NCBI GenBank assembly: GCA_029168955.1
Contig: JAPDOI010000442.1
Coordinates: 186,001 to 250,000 of the forward strand
Direction of reading: 5' to 3'
DNA from: Aplectana chamaeleonis
Lineage: Eukaryota > Nematoda > Chromadorea > Rhabditida > Cosmocercidae
Length of the DNA: 64,000 bases
Shown piece after piece: positions 11,301-19,861 of the stretch (the stretch's first letter is position 1; each line of letters opens with the position of its first letter). The notes beneath the pieces are model-generated. The model was not told the DNA's origin and did not search any database. It worked only from the letters and a program-made list of their open reading frames with translations. The position numbers and the translations under genes were made by a program.

Positions 11301-14300
11301 GCACCTCTCCCATGGCAAAAACTCTTCGTGGAGGGGCTGACGTCGGTTTGCATAGAGGTGGTCTTCTTTCCTCCACACTGCCACTTCGTGAACGTACGAC
11401 ATCTCGGCAGTCTCTGTTGCTCCCTCATGTGGATTAGATGATACAAGAGAGATGTCTGGACTAGAGGATCGGCTGTTGGCCGGAAGACGAGTGGGCTGAT
11501 CACCAGATCGCACTCTTCCGCCCATTCTTCGACGTCTTCTCCTCTAGGGTCAGAATCAAGTGACGAGCAAAAGGTGTGAGCATGGAAGTCGCCTGCAAAG
11601 ACAACAGAGGGTGAAAGGGAGCAGTCGTACAACTGCTTGAGTGAGGGAATAGGGTCATAAGATTGGGGACAGGACATGGTAGGAGGGATATAGATATTAA
11701 AAAGAGAAATAGGTGTTTTAAGAGGGAGATGGATGGGTAGGTACTCGAGAGTACCGTCCTTTGGTGTGTTTGGTATGATATGAGAGGGTAGATTTGATAA
11801 TACGAAAGTGGAAACTCCTCCGCCGAGAGCTGACCTTGGAGCATGATAAGCAGTGTAGCCAGGAATGTTAGGGTGACGTGCGGTAGTAGAAGGAGAAAGT
11901 TTGGTTTCCTGAACCATTATGTCATCAGGATGATGAGTACGAGCAAAAAGAGAGAGTTCAGACAACTTGGCACGAAGGTCATTGAGGGAATCAGAGTTGC
12001 TGGGGGCAGAGCACAGAACACAACGGAAGGAAGGATCGTGATGCCTCACAGAACTGAGACCCGAACAGGAGAGATGCACCCACCTTCGGCATCCGAAGCA
12101 CTGGACGCTTGTTTTCCTCCCTGTGACATCCTTGCCGCACGTGGCGCATGGGTCCTTCTGAGCAGGTCCTGGATTCCTCTCGACGCCGGTCATTTGTAGT
12201 AGAATCCTTAGGAGAGCTGCAGCCAGCCAGCATCTGTCCCATGGCAAAAACCCTCCACGCGGAGGGGTTGACGTCGGTTTGCACGGAGGTGGTCTTCTTT
12301 CCTCCACACTGCCACGGCACGAGCGTACGACATCTCGGCAGCACTCTGTTCCCTCTCGCGCTTAAGCGAAGCGAGGGTAGAGATAGCGAGAAAGTGTGGG
12401 GAGAAGAAGACGATTTCACACGGAAACAGAGGACTGGTCTTCCCAATCGTTCGACTTCTATTGCCACCAGTATTTCGGATTCAGTATCAAGTTATACAGA
12501 TTTTTGTTTTCGTCGGAGCTCTTGCAGTACTCACATCATGTGCCAGAAACGGATTTCATCCGCGTTCCCTGCCCAGACAACTCGAAACTGTACATCCATT
12601 CTAGTGGTTCCTTTATGGCCGTTGTTTAACATTCGAGTCGACCCTGGATGGGTCTTTTCCTAGGGTCTAATTGAACTATGAATCCACCTACCATTGGTGA
12701 ATTTCCATCCTTCATTTTTTAAAAAAATGCATATACAGTAGCGGTCAAAAGTGTAGGACCAGTTAGAAAAATTGGCAGTAAATAAGAACGAGATGGATTG
12801 GTAATTCAAAATCGGCAGTTACCAATTTAATGCATCGCTTTGCCGCCAGGAGAACTGCGGAAACCCCCAAAGTTTCTGAAAGACCAAAAAAGACGTTTTC
12901 TCGTGAAGATTCCCTTCTGAGACGGATGAGCAAGAGCGGCCCTCACCTCAACGCTGCTGAAATTCAGAAGGAACTCTCCACCTCCCATGACTTAGACGTG
13001 AGTGTATCGACAGTACAACGTCGCCTGAGAGCTGTGGGACTGAACGGACGCAGACCAGCGAAGAAACCACTGATATCTGCGAAGAACCGCATAGCTCGAA
13101 TTTCGTTTGCGAAGCGCCACCTTAACTGGACTTCCGAGGAGTGGGGAGAAGTCGTCTTCTCAGACGAATCAAAGTTCATGATGTTTGGATCTGATGGACT
13201 GAGCTATGTGTGACGCCCTTCTGGCAGTAGGTACTCGCCAAAGTACCAGGTTCCTACGGTGAAACACGGTGGCGGTTCCGTCATGATGTGGGTATGCTTT
13301 TCCGCCGCCGGCGTTGGACACCTTCACTTCATTGAAGGCAAAATGGATGCAGGAATGTATGAGAACATTCTGCAGAGTGTTCTGCTTCCTTATGCCCGCG
13401 AGAAATTTGGTAATTCATGGGTTTTCCAGCAGGATAATGACCCAAAACCACTTCAGGTCGCGTGCAGAGCTGGTTTCAGACCAACAGAATTGATGTTCTC
13501 AAGTGGCCCTCGCAAAGTCCCGACCTGAATCCTATCGAGCACTTATGGGAGGAGATGAAGCGACGTCTGAGAAGAAAAACGGCGACTTCTAAGGCCGATA
13601 AAATTGCTCGGTTGAAGGAGGAGTGGCAGAAGATCTCGCCCGCTACGATTGAGAAACTTATGCAATCTTTGCCAAAGCGATGTGAAGCCGTGATCTATTG
13701 GGTACCCAACAAAGTACTTGTTGTGAGCTTGTTAATTTACAACTTTGATTTGTTTTCTGTTGAATTAAAGTTGTTAAACTATGCGTTTTCATTTCCTATG
13801 TGAAAGTGGTCGTACACCAAGTAATCCTTTTTCCTTCAAAAACTTCGCGATTTATTAAGAAGGTACTTAGATAAAGTAAGTGCGTGGATTTCTTTGCATT
13901 TCGACGCCTCTCGCAAAATTTCAGCTCCGTAGCTTGTTTAGTAGCCGAGTTATTGAAAAAAAGTTAAGTGGTCCTACACTTTTGACCGCTACTGTACTTA
14001 TGACAGCTCGTAATCGATGTCATTTTCACATATTTTCAGTCCCATTTTCGATGGCATTTTTGAATTCTGTTCTATTTATACGGGAGCATCTCTTGAAGGA
14101 GCCCAACGGCTCAATCACAAGAAATCCGATATAGTGATTAATTGGAGTGGCGGCCTTCATCATGCAAAGAAGGTTTGCGCTTGAATTCGTTGGAAATTGG
14201 GACCTATTTCAGTAGGTCATCCTTTATTAAGAAAATGTTTTACATATTTCAGGCGGAGGCCAGCGGATTTTGTTACGTCAATGATATTGTTATTGCTATA

Positions 14301-17300
14301 TTAGAGTTGCTTAAATTCCACAAACGGTAGGAAATGAGTGACGAGTGTTTGTGATATGTATCATGCTACTTTTGACCTTGCTCTTGTAGGGTTCTCTATA
14401 TTGATATCGATATCCATCATGGAGACGGAGTTCAAGAAGCATTCAACTATACTGACCGTGTGAGTTCTTTTCTATTCCAATGGGTTTTTCAGTCTGCTTA
14501 ATCTCTTCTTTTTTTCAGGTGATGACTGTGTCATTTCACAAATATGGCAGTTTATTTTTCCCCGGAACGGGATGTATATACGATCATGGACAAGGCATTG
14601 GACGATATTTTGCTGTCAATGTACCTCTTTTGCAGGGAATCGAAGATGATGGTAGAGAATCAAAACTGCTTGCTGATTTCTTTGTTCTTTCAAGATCACT
14701 CACTAGGGGCTACTTGACCCACCCCGTGGCGATGTGGAAAACCACGTTGTGATGTAGGTGTGTGACGGTACATAGGTGACCCGTGCTTGAAATTCCCTCA
14801 TTGGCTGCGGGGATGCCACAGAAAATGCCATTTTCATTGCTCTACAAAACGGTAAGGGGAATCAGGGAACTTTCGGGGTGTTCAGAAATTTTTTTTGGAT
14901 TCGGCTCAAAACTCAAAACTTACAAGTGGGGGTTATTTAGGTAGACATAATGCCTTTGAACTGGCGTTGCTTACCTAAAAATTTTGAAAATTGAAAAATG
15001 GATTTCAAATTCGTGTTCAGCGTTCCAAATAACACCCACAGAGAAATTTTAGTCAAATCTGAGATTGTGACCTAGCTACCGTATACCATCCGTTACAAGG
15101 AAAATCGATAAATCCTCTACAGATTTGTGTTAGGCAGCCCAAATAACACCCATGTAGAAGTTTTGAGGTGATTTCATCATAGCATTCTCGAAATCGTCAA
15201 AACTCGCGTTTTTACAGCAAATTTCCCTCTTTTGTGAGCCTTCGGACCAGATTAGGTGGAATTCTTTAAATATTGACAAGAGGACCTCTGATCTGTAAAC
15301 AGCACCCGATACAACCCCTAGAAAAAAATTTAGACTCAATCGGAGAAAAATTTTTCGCATTTCAAAAAATAGCCGTTCGTGTACTCCCGTTCTCTTCGCA
15401 AAGCTATGAAAATGTCCACTTCTGGATGGATTTGGAAAACGGGCTATCAATTCCGCGTCCCATACCGACAACTATCAAAACATGGTTTTTTTAAAAAGAT
15501 CTCGGGAAATGTAAGATAAGCCCTAGTCAGTGAATTTGTGCTTTCAGACTACTTGTCAGTATTTCGGCCAATCATTGGACAAGTTGTGGAAAACTTCGCA
15601 CCCGAAGCTGTAGTTCTGCAATGTGGTGCGGATTCTCTTGGATGCGATCGACTGGGATGTTTTAATCTTTCGTGAGTGATATTTTCAACTCCGGTCTTGA
15701 AAAAACCAAGAAATGCTACCCTACACGTCCTAGAGCGGCACCACTGAGATCCCTTCATAGTTTCTCGAGAGCTGGCTCTATCCGAACTGATAAGCGAATC
15801 TCCACATGTACGCTTTATATCGACCGTGATGTAGGCGGTCACCCTCGGTGGATTTTTCAATCCGTTTTGGGGATTTTATTACAAATCGATCGGTCTGGTT
15901 GAAGCTTGCTACAGCCGGCCGGCCCATCGGGTGGATTTTTCCACCACCCGTAAATGGGGTAGATGCATATTGACCAGATTTGTTGGCCAACCATGACGGT
16001 GCACATTCCGGAAACATCGTCACCCATTTTTCCAGGAGATTCTGTAAGAAAAAGGAAAACCAGACAGCCGCATTTTCGAAATGAACAATTGCTGTTGAGT
16101 GGAAGTCGACGAAATCTGATTACACTTATAGATAACATTTCTGGGAGTTCTCTCAAACGTTAGGTGGGTTGGGGGACAGATAAAAAAGTCACGTTTAGAC
16201 GAGAATTTCACTCATCCAAGAGTTCCAGCCCCTAAGGGAAACCAGGGAATGTTTCACACTCATGTCAGAGTTTATAAAAATCGTAGTTCTCAAATCCGTG
16301 GAAAAAATCTGAGGGCAGCGCCGTTTATCATCCCATCATCGGATACAGTTCCCATTTCGACTTATCAGTCGAATCCTCCATTCCTGGTTTCAACAGACTG
16401 AAATGTGGCCCCATTCTGTGCCAAGGAGACGGTTTTCCATAATCGCTGTGGCTCTTAGTGCACGGTTTATCGCCACGGGAAATGGCGGTAAGGGGTCTGC
16501 AGAGTTGCAGAGACCGGCGAGTGGTTGCCGAGCGTCAGCCTTGACGCGGCGACAAAAATGTTCGGAAAGATTATCTTCGTGGCGTCGGTTGCCGCTCGCT
16601 GGCAGTGACGCAGGGCCGTCGTGGCGTCAATACACTCTGCGGTGCCCCCTCGTCGCCGTTCACGCAGCGTCGGTCGTCATCGTCGCCGAATGTAATCGAT
16701 ATTGCATCACCCAGTGCTGTTCGTCGCTGCGAGCAACGCCGCGACTTCAACTCTGCGGACCCCTGTAGTGCGGTTGCGGACTTTCACTAACAAGGGACGA
16801 CCCCCTGGGGTAGGAGACGTCATGAAAAAAAAGGAAAAAAACGCATTCTCTTAAACCGTCTACCATGGCCGTGCTTTCGTGTTTTTAGAGACAAAAATTG
16901 GCTGGCCACTACATCCAACACCCATCTACCTCAATCTGTTTCAGTTGGATCAAAATGGGGATTTTTTTCCTACTTTTTTCGCCATATACTCACTCACCTT
17001 CGAACTCCAGATAATCGAAGAAGAAATTCTGCGTGATCTAGCCATGTTTAGTAGTTTTCGAGGAAGGGTTAGCATATGCATTGGGCAACCGATTGTCGCC
17101 TTCTGAAAATGAAAACTGCGGCCACGATGGTAATTTTTAAAAAAGGGTCCATCGCTTTGCTTCCTAAAAGGGTAATGTTTTTCTACGAAGATTCGCAAAC
17201 GATTTTTATGTGTTCAAGAAAGGTGTCGTCCTTTACTCGAGAAAAGTAATACGAAGTTACAAGATGCTCACATTACAATATTCCTCAATGAATACGAAAT

Positions 17301-19861
17301 GCTCGCACAAGAAGGTGAGAGCGATAATTTTTCGAATTAAGTCAGGGAATGCTCATCTACTACAGGAATTCACGCGATAGAAATTGTTAATCCAATAAGA
17401 GACGGAAAAAGCAAATTAAAATGTGAAGGAGAAACTATGTGGATAAACAATCGAATAAATGCAAAACAATTCCTTCAGAAGATGCATTTCGGTAATCTAA
17501 CCCGCAACCCCAGCGTTTCTTCGTAGTCTAGTGTTCCCCAGCGTTATTCTCTCGACCATCTCTGCTCGCTGGTTATGGTTATTCAATCGAGTGTTTAGAG
17601 TAATGGAAAGCACAGTAAGCTCGGAAACGGCTCATGGTTCACTAATGGGCCAGACTCAAACCGTCAAACCTTATATAAGACAATTTTATTGTAAGTAAAT
17701 GTATGCCGAGCATATGAACTCAATCCAGCTGCTCCGACTAGGAAGTTACAGGTGGTTTCGATTGGTTTTTGATTTTTTTCTGCAATATCGGAAGGGCCGT
17801 AGGAAAAACCGAACGTAGATTATTGTTGCTCTATCCACCCCCCACAACTCTCAGAACTTTTTTCATGGTGTCTCCTCTCGCGGGGAGGACGCCCTTGTAA
17901 GTAAACTCTGGTTCCGCCGTAGTGACCTGTTGATTTCGATCAATATCAGCAGCGGAGCGGTGGGCCTCGGTGAAATATAACTAGTGATAAGGAGGTTCCG
18001 ACGAAAAAGCCACCGCTCCGCGCTGTGATAATCGAAATCAACAGGTCATTACGGCGGTACCAGAGTTTATACTGTAGCCATGGCTGGCTCCGTTTCAAGT
18101 GTTCCATTGATCATTATGGGAAATCAGCTGAAAATATAGTGGGTCATTGTTCTCTTTGTTTGATTAATTTTTTTCTTTGATATTTCTGCTTCCATCTCTA
18201 ATAACGATTTCAGGTGTATTGTGTTGTGTGTGCATGTAGAAAACGTACAGCTTTTATCGCTTCCGGTGTTTTTTCTTTAAATTAGAAAAATGAACGTTTC
18301 CACGTTGGTCAGGTGTTTGTTTGCGCCTCTGCTGACACCTTGTGACAGCCAGCAGAATCTGTCATAATGGCTAGGGACTTTGGGGAACAGATTCCGTCGT
18401 GTATGGCGGGGTGTCTGCAGAGGCGCATCCAAGCAACCTAATTGACGCGAAAAATTTTTCAACATTTTGGAAAAAGCACTTGAAGCGTTGAAAAGTGGTA
18501 AGTTTTCCTTACGCACCTGATATATACTTACACCAAAATTATTTACTAGAATTACACACAGAAAGAGCGCAGAAAGATGGAAGAAACAATCGGCAATAGC
18601 TCGCCGCAAATTACCAGCTGATTCCCCTCTTGAATAATGGCAATCTTGGAGTCAACCCAGCCATGACTACAGTATATATAGCGAAAGTCCGCTACCGCAT
18701 CATCGCCCTTTCCGTGAAGGTGGACTGTATCTGTCACACAGGGCATACGTATGGAAGGATTGAAAAGGAACTGTATCGCCGTACACTGCCTCTGCATGAA
18801 TTCAGCTGCCTCCGATTTTCCGAAGATTTGCAGATTCGATGGACATGCTGAGTGTGTTCGATTTGTGAGAAGTCTTGGGATTCCAATGCTAGTTCTTGGA
18901 GGTGGAGGATACACACTGAGGAATGTGGCTCGTTGTTGGGCTAACGAAACCGGCGTTCTTTTGGATGTCGAGATGACGAACGAGATTCCTGAAAATGCTG
19001 GTATATTTTCTCTTGTTGAGATTTACTTCATCTGCTCTACTTCAGACAGGGTTTAGCAGGGTGGCGATCCGGCGCAACAGGGGTAAAAAATTCGAAAACT
19101 CGTCAAAAAAGAGAAAATTGGGTGGAGGGGGCTCGTAAATTTTTGGGGAAAAGTTGAGTTTATTTCAAACCACTTGGTAAGCTAACATGAGGAAATCAAT
19201 TTTTGGGTGGTGGTCGTAATTTATTTCAAACGCGAGAGAAACGGGGAGACGGGTGACGAGCGGCGCGCGTGATTGGACGGACGGAGGAGGAGCCAAGCTC
19301 GTGATTGGAAGGGCACGGATTACCCCTACCTCTCTTGAGGTTGGAGTACATTAAGACCATCACCCCAATTTTTCTAAAGAAGCTGAAGCAATTTTTCATC
19401 TCGGAGGGGGGATCGTAAAATTGCTTTCAAAATTTCTCGTCAACAGGGGGGAGAGTCGTAGCTCCGCCGAAACTTGGCGCAACGGCCTGCTCAACCCACT
19501 CTCCAGATGTTGGCGGAGACCACAGTTTTTCAGAGTATCTACCGTTTTTTGAGCCAGAATTCACGCTCCGTCCTGAACTTCCAAAGCGTGCTGACAACCA
19601 TAACACAAAAGAGGTACATAGTGTGAGCATTCATCACATCGTCGTTTTCTATTCACAAGTTTTTAGTTCCTCTCCGCAATCAGGCAAGAAATTACGGAAA
19701 ATCTGCGCCAAGTTCGAGGAGCTCCTTCGGTCCAGATGATGCCGATTCCTGACGATCTTATTGATGTCGATGTTGCATTATGTTTACCCGAATTAGGAGA
19801 TGAAGAAAGGGGGAAAGATCATGAAGAGACCAATGTGACCTTTTCGGGGATGGAAGTTTAA
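2293..19861 (+). CDS. HDAC3: Class I histone deacetylase, HDAC3-like (5' exons missing)
   Basis: Zn-dependent lysine deacetylase acting on histones in the nucleus; HDAC3 orthologues normally work in NCoR/SMRT-type corepressor complexes. Nine exons join in phase: 2293-2397, 14040-14172, 14254 or 14253-14326 (14253 fits the phase), 14390-14459, 14519-14651, 15548-15671, 18834-19000, 19507-19613 and 19667-19861. They give 368 residues to a TAA at 19859-19861. Visible motifs, in order, are [87 protein letters not shown] and [13 protein letters not shown]. The [17 protein letters not shown] string and [10 protein letters not shown] fit HDAC3 better than HDAC1/2. The catalytic His pair, metal-binding Asp/His and active-site Tyr are all kept, and no stop or frameshift occurs in the exons, so the copy looks functional. 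Intron 1 is 11.6 kb and full of transposons. The nematode gene name (an hda gene) cannot be assigned from the sequence alone. Confidence 0.93.
2545..5036 (-). mobile_element. LINE copy A (outermost), 3' segment: RT and C-terminal domain, decayed
   Basis: CR1/Jockey-group non-LTR retrotransposon on the minus strand. Going up from the GAA-rich tail near 2545, the frames encode the C-terminal zinc motif [16 protein letters not shown] (within 2577-3185), RT thumb and palm (3208-3684, 3706-3891) and RT fingers (3863-4261), then the endonuclease-RT linker up to 5036. Frame changes occur between these blocks. The catalytic YADD has become YADI at about 3640-3655, so the RT is dead. The copy is cut at 5036 by element B and resumes at 11443. 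The TSD ACTCTGTTCCCT lies at 2533-2544 and 12343-12354. The RT and endonuclease families are certain; the exact clade is not. Confidence 0.88.
5037..6594 (-). mobile_element. LINE copy B (middle), 3' segment: RT palm/thumb and C-terminal domain
   Basis: Minus strand. The 3' tail (TTC)n on the + strand lies at 5037-5049. Frames at 5071-5688 (C-terminal domain, [15 protein letters not shown]) and 5695-6591 (298 residues of RT) are separated by one break. The RT keeps [26 protein letters not shown] and YADD (6127-6138). The segment starts mid-RT at 6591 because copy D is inserted here. The missing upstream part resumes at 10054, at GYRPI of the same RT. B is itself inserted in A, with the 11-bp TSD GATTAGATGAT at 5026-5036 and 11432-11442. 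Confidence 0.87.
6595..10053 (-). mobile_element. LINE copy D (innermost), full-length 3.46 kb
   Basis: Complete in length, running from CTGCCGAGATG at the 5' end (about 10053) to a GAA-type tail at 6595. Sense-strand layout: N-terminal hydrophobic segment, 2A-like motif, cysteine-rich finger (CATCDRD...[12 protein letters not shown]), EEP endonuclease ([17 protein letters not shown]), RT ([27 protein letters not shown] at 7695-7706), C-terminal zinc motif. The longest open frame is 7551-9431 (626 residues, endonuclease plus RT). Breaks near 7540, 7125, 9430-9610 and 9990 make it a pseudogene. It sits within B. The TSD is short: AGCT at 6591-6594 and 10055-10058. Confidence 0.9.
9876..9899 (-). 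other. 2A-like motif, degraded (GVERNPEP), LINE D
   Basis: It follows the hydrophobic segment [11 protein letters not shown]. In this copy the Gly of NPGP is Glu, which in known 2A sequences abolishes ribosome skipping. It is followed by a lysine run and the cysteine finger. Confidence 0.75.
10054..11431 (-). mobile_element. LINE copy B, 5' segment with internal deletion
   Basis: This continues copy B upstream of the D insertion. 10349-11209 encodes the C-terminal half of the endonuclease ([33 protein letters not shown]) and the linker to RT; 10149-10352 encodes RT fingers. At about 11161-11195 the sequence jumps to the 5' end of the element: 2A motif, start of the cysteine finger and the MSYV start. 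About 0.6 kb is lost between the finger and the AGDFN region. The junction has a 30-bp filler flanked by an inverted GTGCCACATGC / GCATGTGGCAC. The N-terminal frame from the Met to the 2A motif is unbroken in this copy. Confidence 0.85.
11235..11258 (-). other. 2A-like motif (GVERNPGP), LINE B
   Basis: It is preceded by [13 protein letters not shown] and lies in the same open frame as the MSYV start, about 56 codons downstream of it. The NPGP core is intact. The position usually occupied by Asp in DxExNPGP is Gly. Confidence 0.75.
11443..12342 (-). mobile_element. LINE copy A, 5' segment: N-terminus, finger, endonuclease
   Basis: This is the 5' third of the outermost LINE. It encodes an N-terminal hydrophobic stretch ([11 protein letters not shown]), GVERNPGP, the finger CATCGKD...[12 protein letters not shown], then the endonuclease ([21 protein letters not shown]) up to the SSNL region. 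It stops at 11443, exactly where copy A resumes at 5036. The 5' end CTGCCGAGATG is followed outward by the TSD at 12343-12354. One frame shift separates the MSYV start from the 2A frame in this copy. Confidence 0.87.
12164..12187 (-). other. 2A-like motif (GVERNPGP), LINE A
   Basis: Same position and context as in the other copies: hydrophobic [11 protein letters not shown] before it and the cysteine finger directly after. Confidence 0.75.
12355..12735. repeat. Repeat remnant that received LINE A, plus unannotated intron DNA
   Basis: 12355-12410 together with 2490-2544 rebuilds the target of LINE A. The rejoined sequence resembles 21395-21485 (ATTTACT.TGTTCC...CGCGCTT.....CGAGGG...GAGAAAGTGTGG). 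The insertion was therefore into a dispersed repeat. I see nothing recognisable in 12420-12730. Confidence 0.6.
12736..13994 (+). mobile_element. Tc1/mariner transposon, 1259 bp, DD34E
   Basis: About 26-bp perfect terminal inverted repeats begin CAGTAGCGGTCAAAAGTGTA and end with the complement. The element is flanked by TA at 12734-12735 and 13995-13996, the standard target duplication of the superfamily. It lies in the large HDAC intron, 45 bp before the next exon, in the same orientation as the gene. Confidence 0.95.
12830..13740 (+). pseudogene. Tc1-type transposase, broken
   Basis: DDE transposase that would cut and paste the surrounding element. Visible parts are an N-terminal helix-turn-helix region (residues ~20-80), VVFSDES with the first Asp at 13163-13165, [17 protein letters not shown] with the second Asp at 13433-13435, and [11 protein letters not shown] with Glu at 13537-13539. 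The spacing is DD34E, placing it in Tc1 rather than mariner (DD34D). Three lesions are visible: an in-frame TGA near 13211, a 1-nt loss near 13450 between DNDPK and VQSWF, and a late shift before a GYPTKY-like end. The copy cannot make an intact enzyme. Confidence 0.92.
14040..14651 (+). CDS. HDAC3: HDAC3-like exons, catalytic core (four exons)
   Basis: Four exons (14040-14172, 14253-14326, 14390-14459, 14519-14651) are separated by introns of 80, 63 and 59 bp ending in ATTTCAG, CTTGTAG and TTTTCAG. They encode [18 protein letters not shown], then [35 protein letters not shown] and [10 protein letters not shown], through FFPGTG to GIEDD. Together they contain the catalytic His-His pair and the Asp/His zinc ligands. 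The last exon ends inside a codon at 14651 and continues at 15548 as D-Y-L-S-V-F-R. Confidence 0.95.
14861..15500. repeat. Dispersed repeat (copy 1) in HDAC intron
   Basis: Non-coding repeat sharing GGGGTGTTCAGAA, AACACCCACAGAGAAATTTT and CAAATAACACCCATGTAGAAG-like segments with 54423-54650 and 57645-58160. Here the region around 15020-15045 is uninterrupted (CCAAATAACACCCACAG), so it serves as the empty-site reference for the fold-back element in the other copy. Confidence 0.7.
15548..15671 (+). CDS. HDAC3: HDAC3-like exon with [17 protein letters not shown]
   Basis: The acceptor is CTTTCAG and the donor GTGAGT. It encodes [17 protein letters not shown] and then [18 protein letters not shown]. 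The Asp of CGAD is a zinc ligand in the family. The upstream intron (14652-15547) contains a dispersed repeat and the downstream one (15672-18833) two palindromic MITEs. Confidence 0.94.
16491..16764. repeat. MITE, AGGGGTCTGC family, copy 1
   Basis: Inverted ends AGGGGTCTGCAGAGTTG and CAACTCTGCGGACCCCT. It is 274 bp, GC-rich and without coding capacity. A second copy at 24040-27605 is split by an RTE element. It lies in the HDAC intron between 15672 and 18833. Confidence 0.85.
17902..18069. repeat. MITE with long inverted repeats, 168 bp
   Basis: The ends TAAACTCTGG and CCAGAGTTTA continue as an inverted repeat of about 60 bp per arm (CCTGTTGATTTCGAT, CGCTCCGC) around a short centre. In the HDAC intron; no other copy was noticed. 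Confidence 0.8.
18834..19861 (+). CDS. HDAC3: HDAC3-like C-terminal exons (three exons, stop codon)
   Basis: Exons 18834-19000, 19507-19613 and 19667-19861 encode [32 protein letters not shown] with the active-site Tyr, then [36 protein letters not shown] and a short acidic tail ending FSGMEV. The last acceptor was placed at TTTTTAG (19666), not at the nearer ATCAG. Only this choice stays in phase and gives the family-like NT-x-E-F/Y-L junction. No polyadenylation signal was called. Confidence 0.93.

Noticed and set aside
14480..14752. A 90-codon frame as a separate gene
   Set aside because: It is the HDAC exon 14519-14651 read through into the following intron.
18751..19056. A 101-codon frame as a separate gene
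   Set aside because: It is HDAC exon 18834-19000 with intron sequence on each side.
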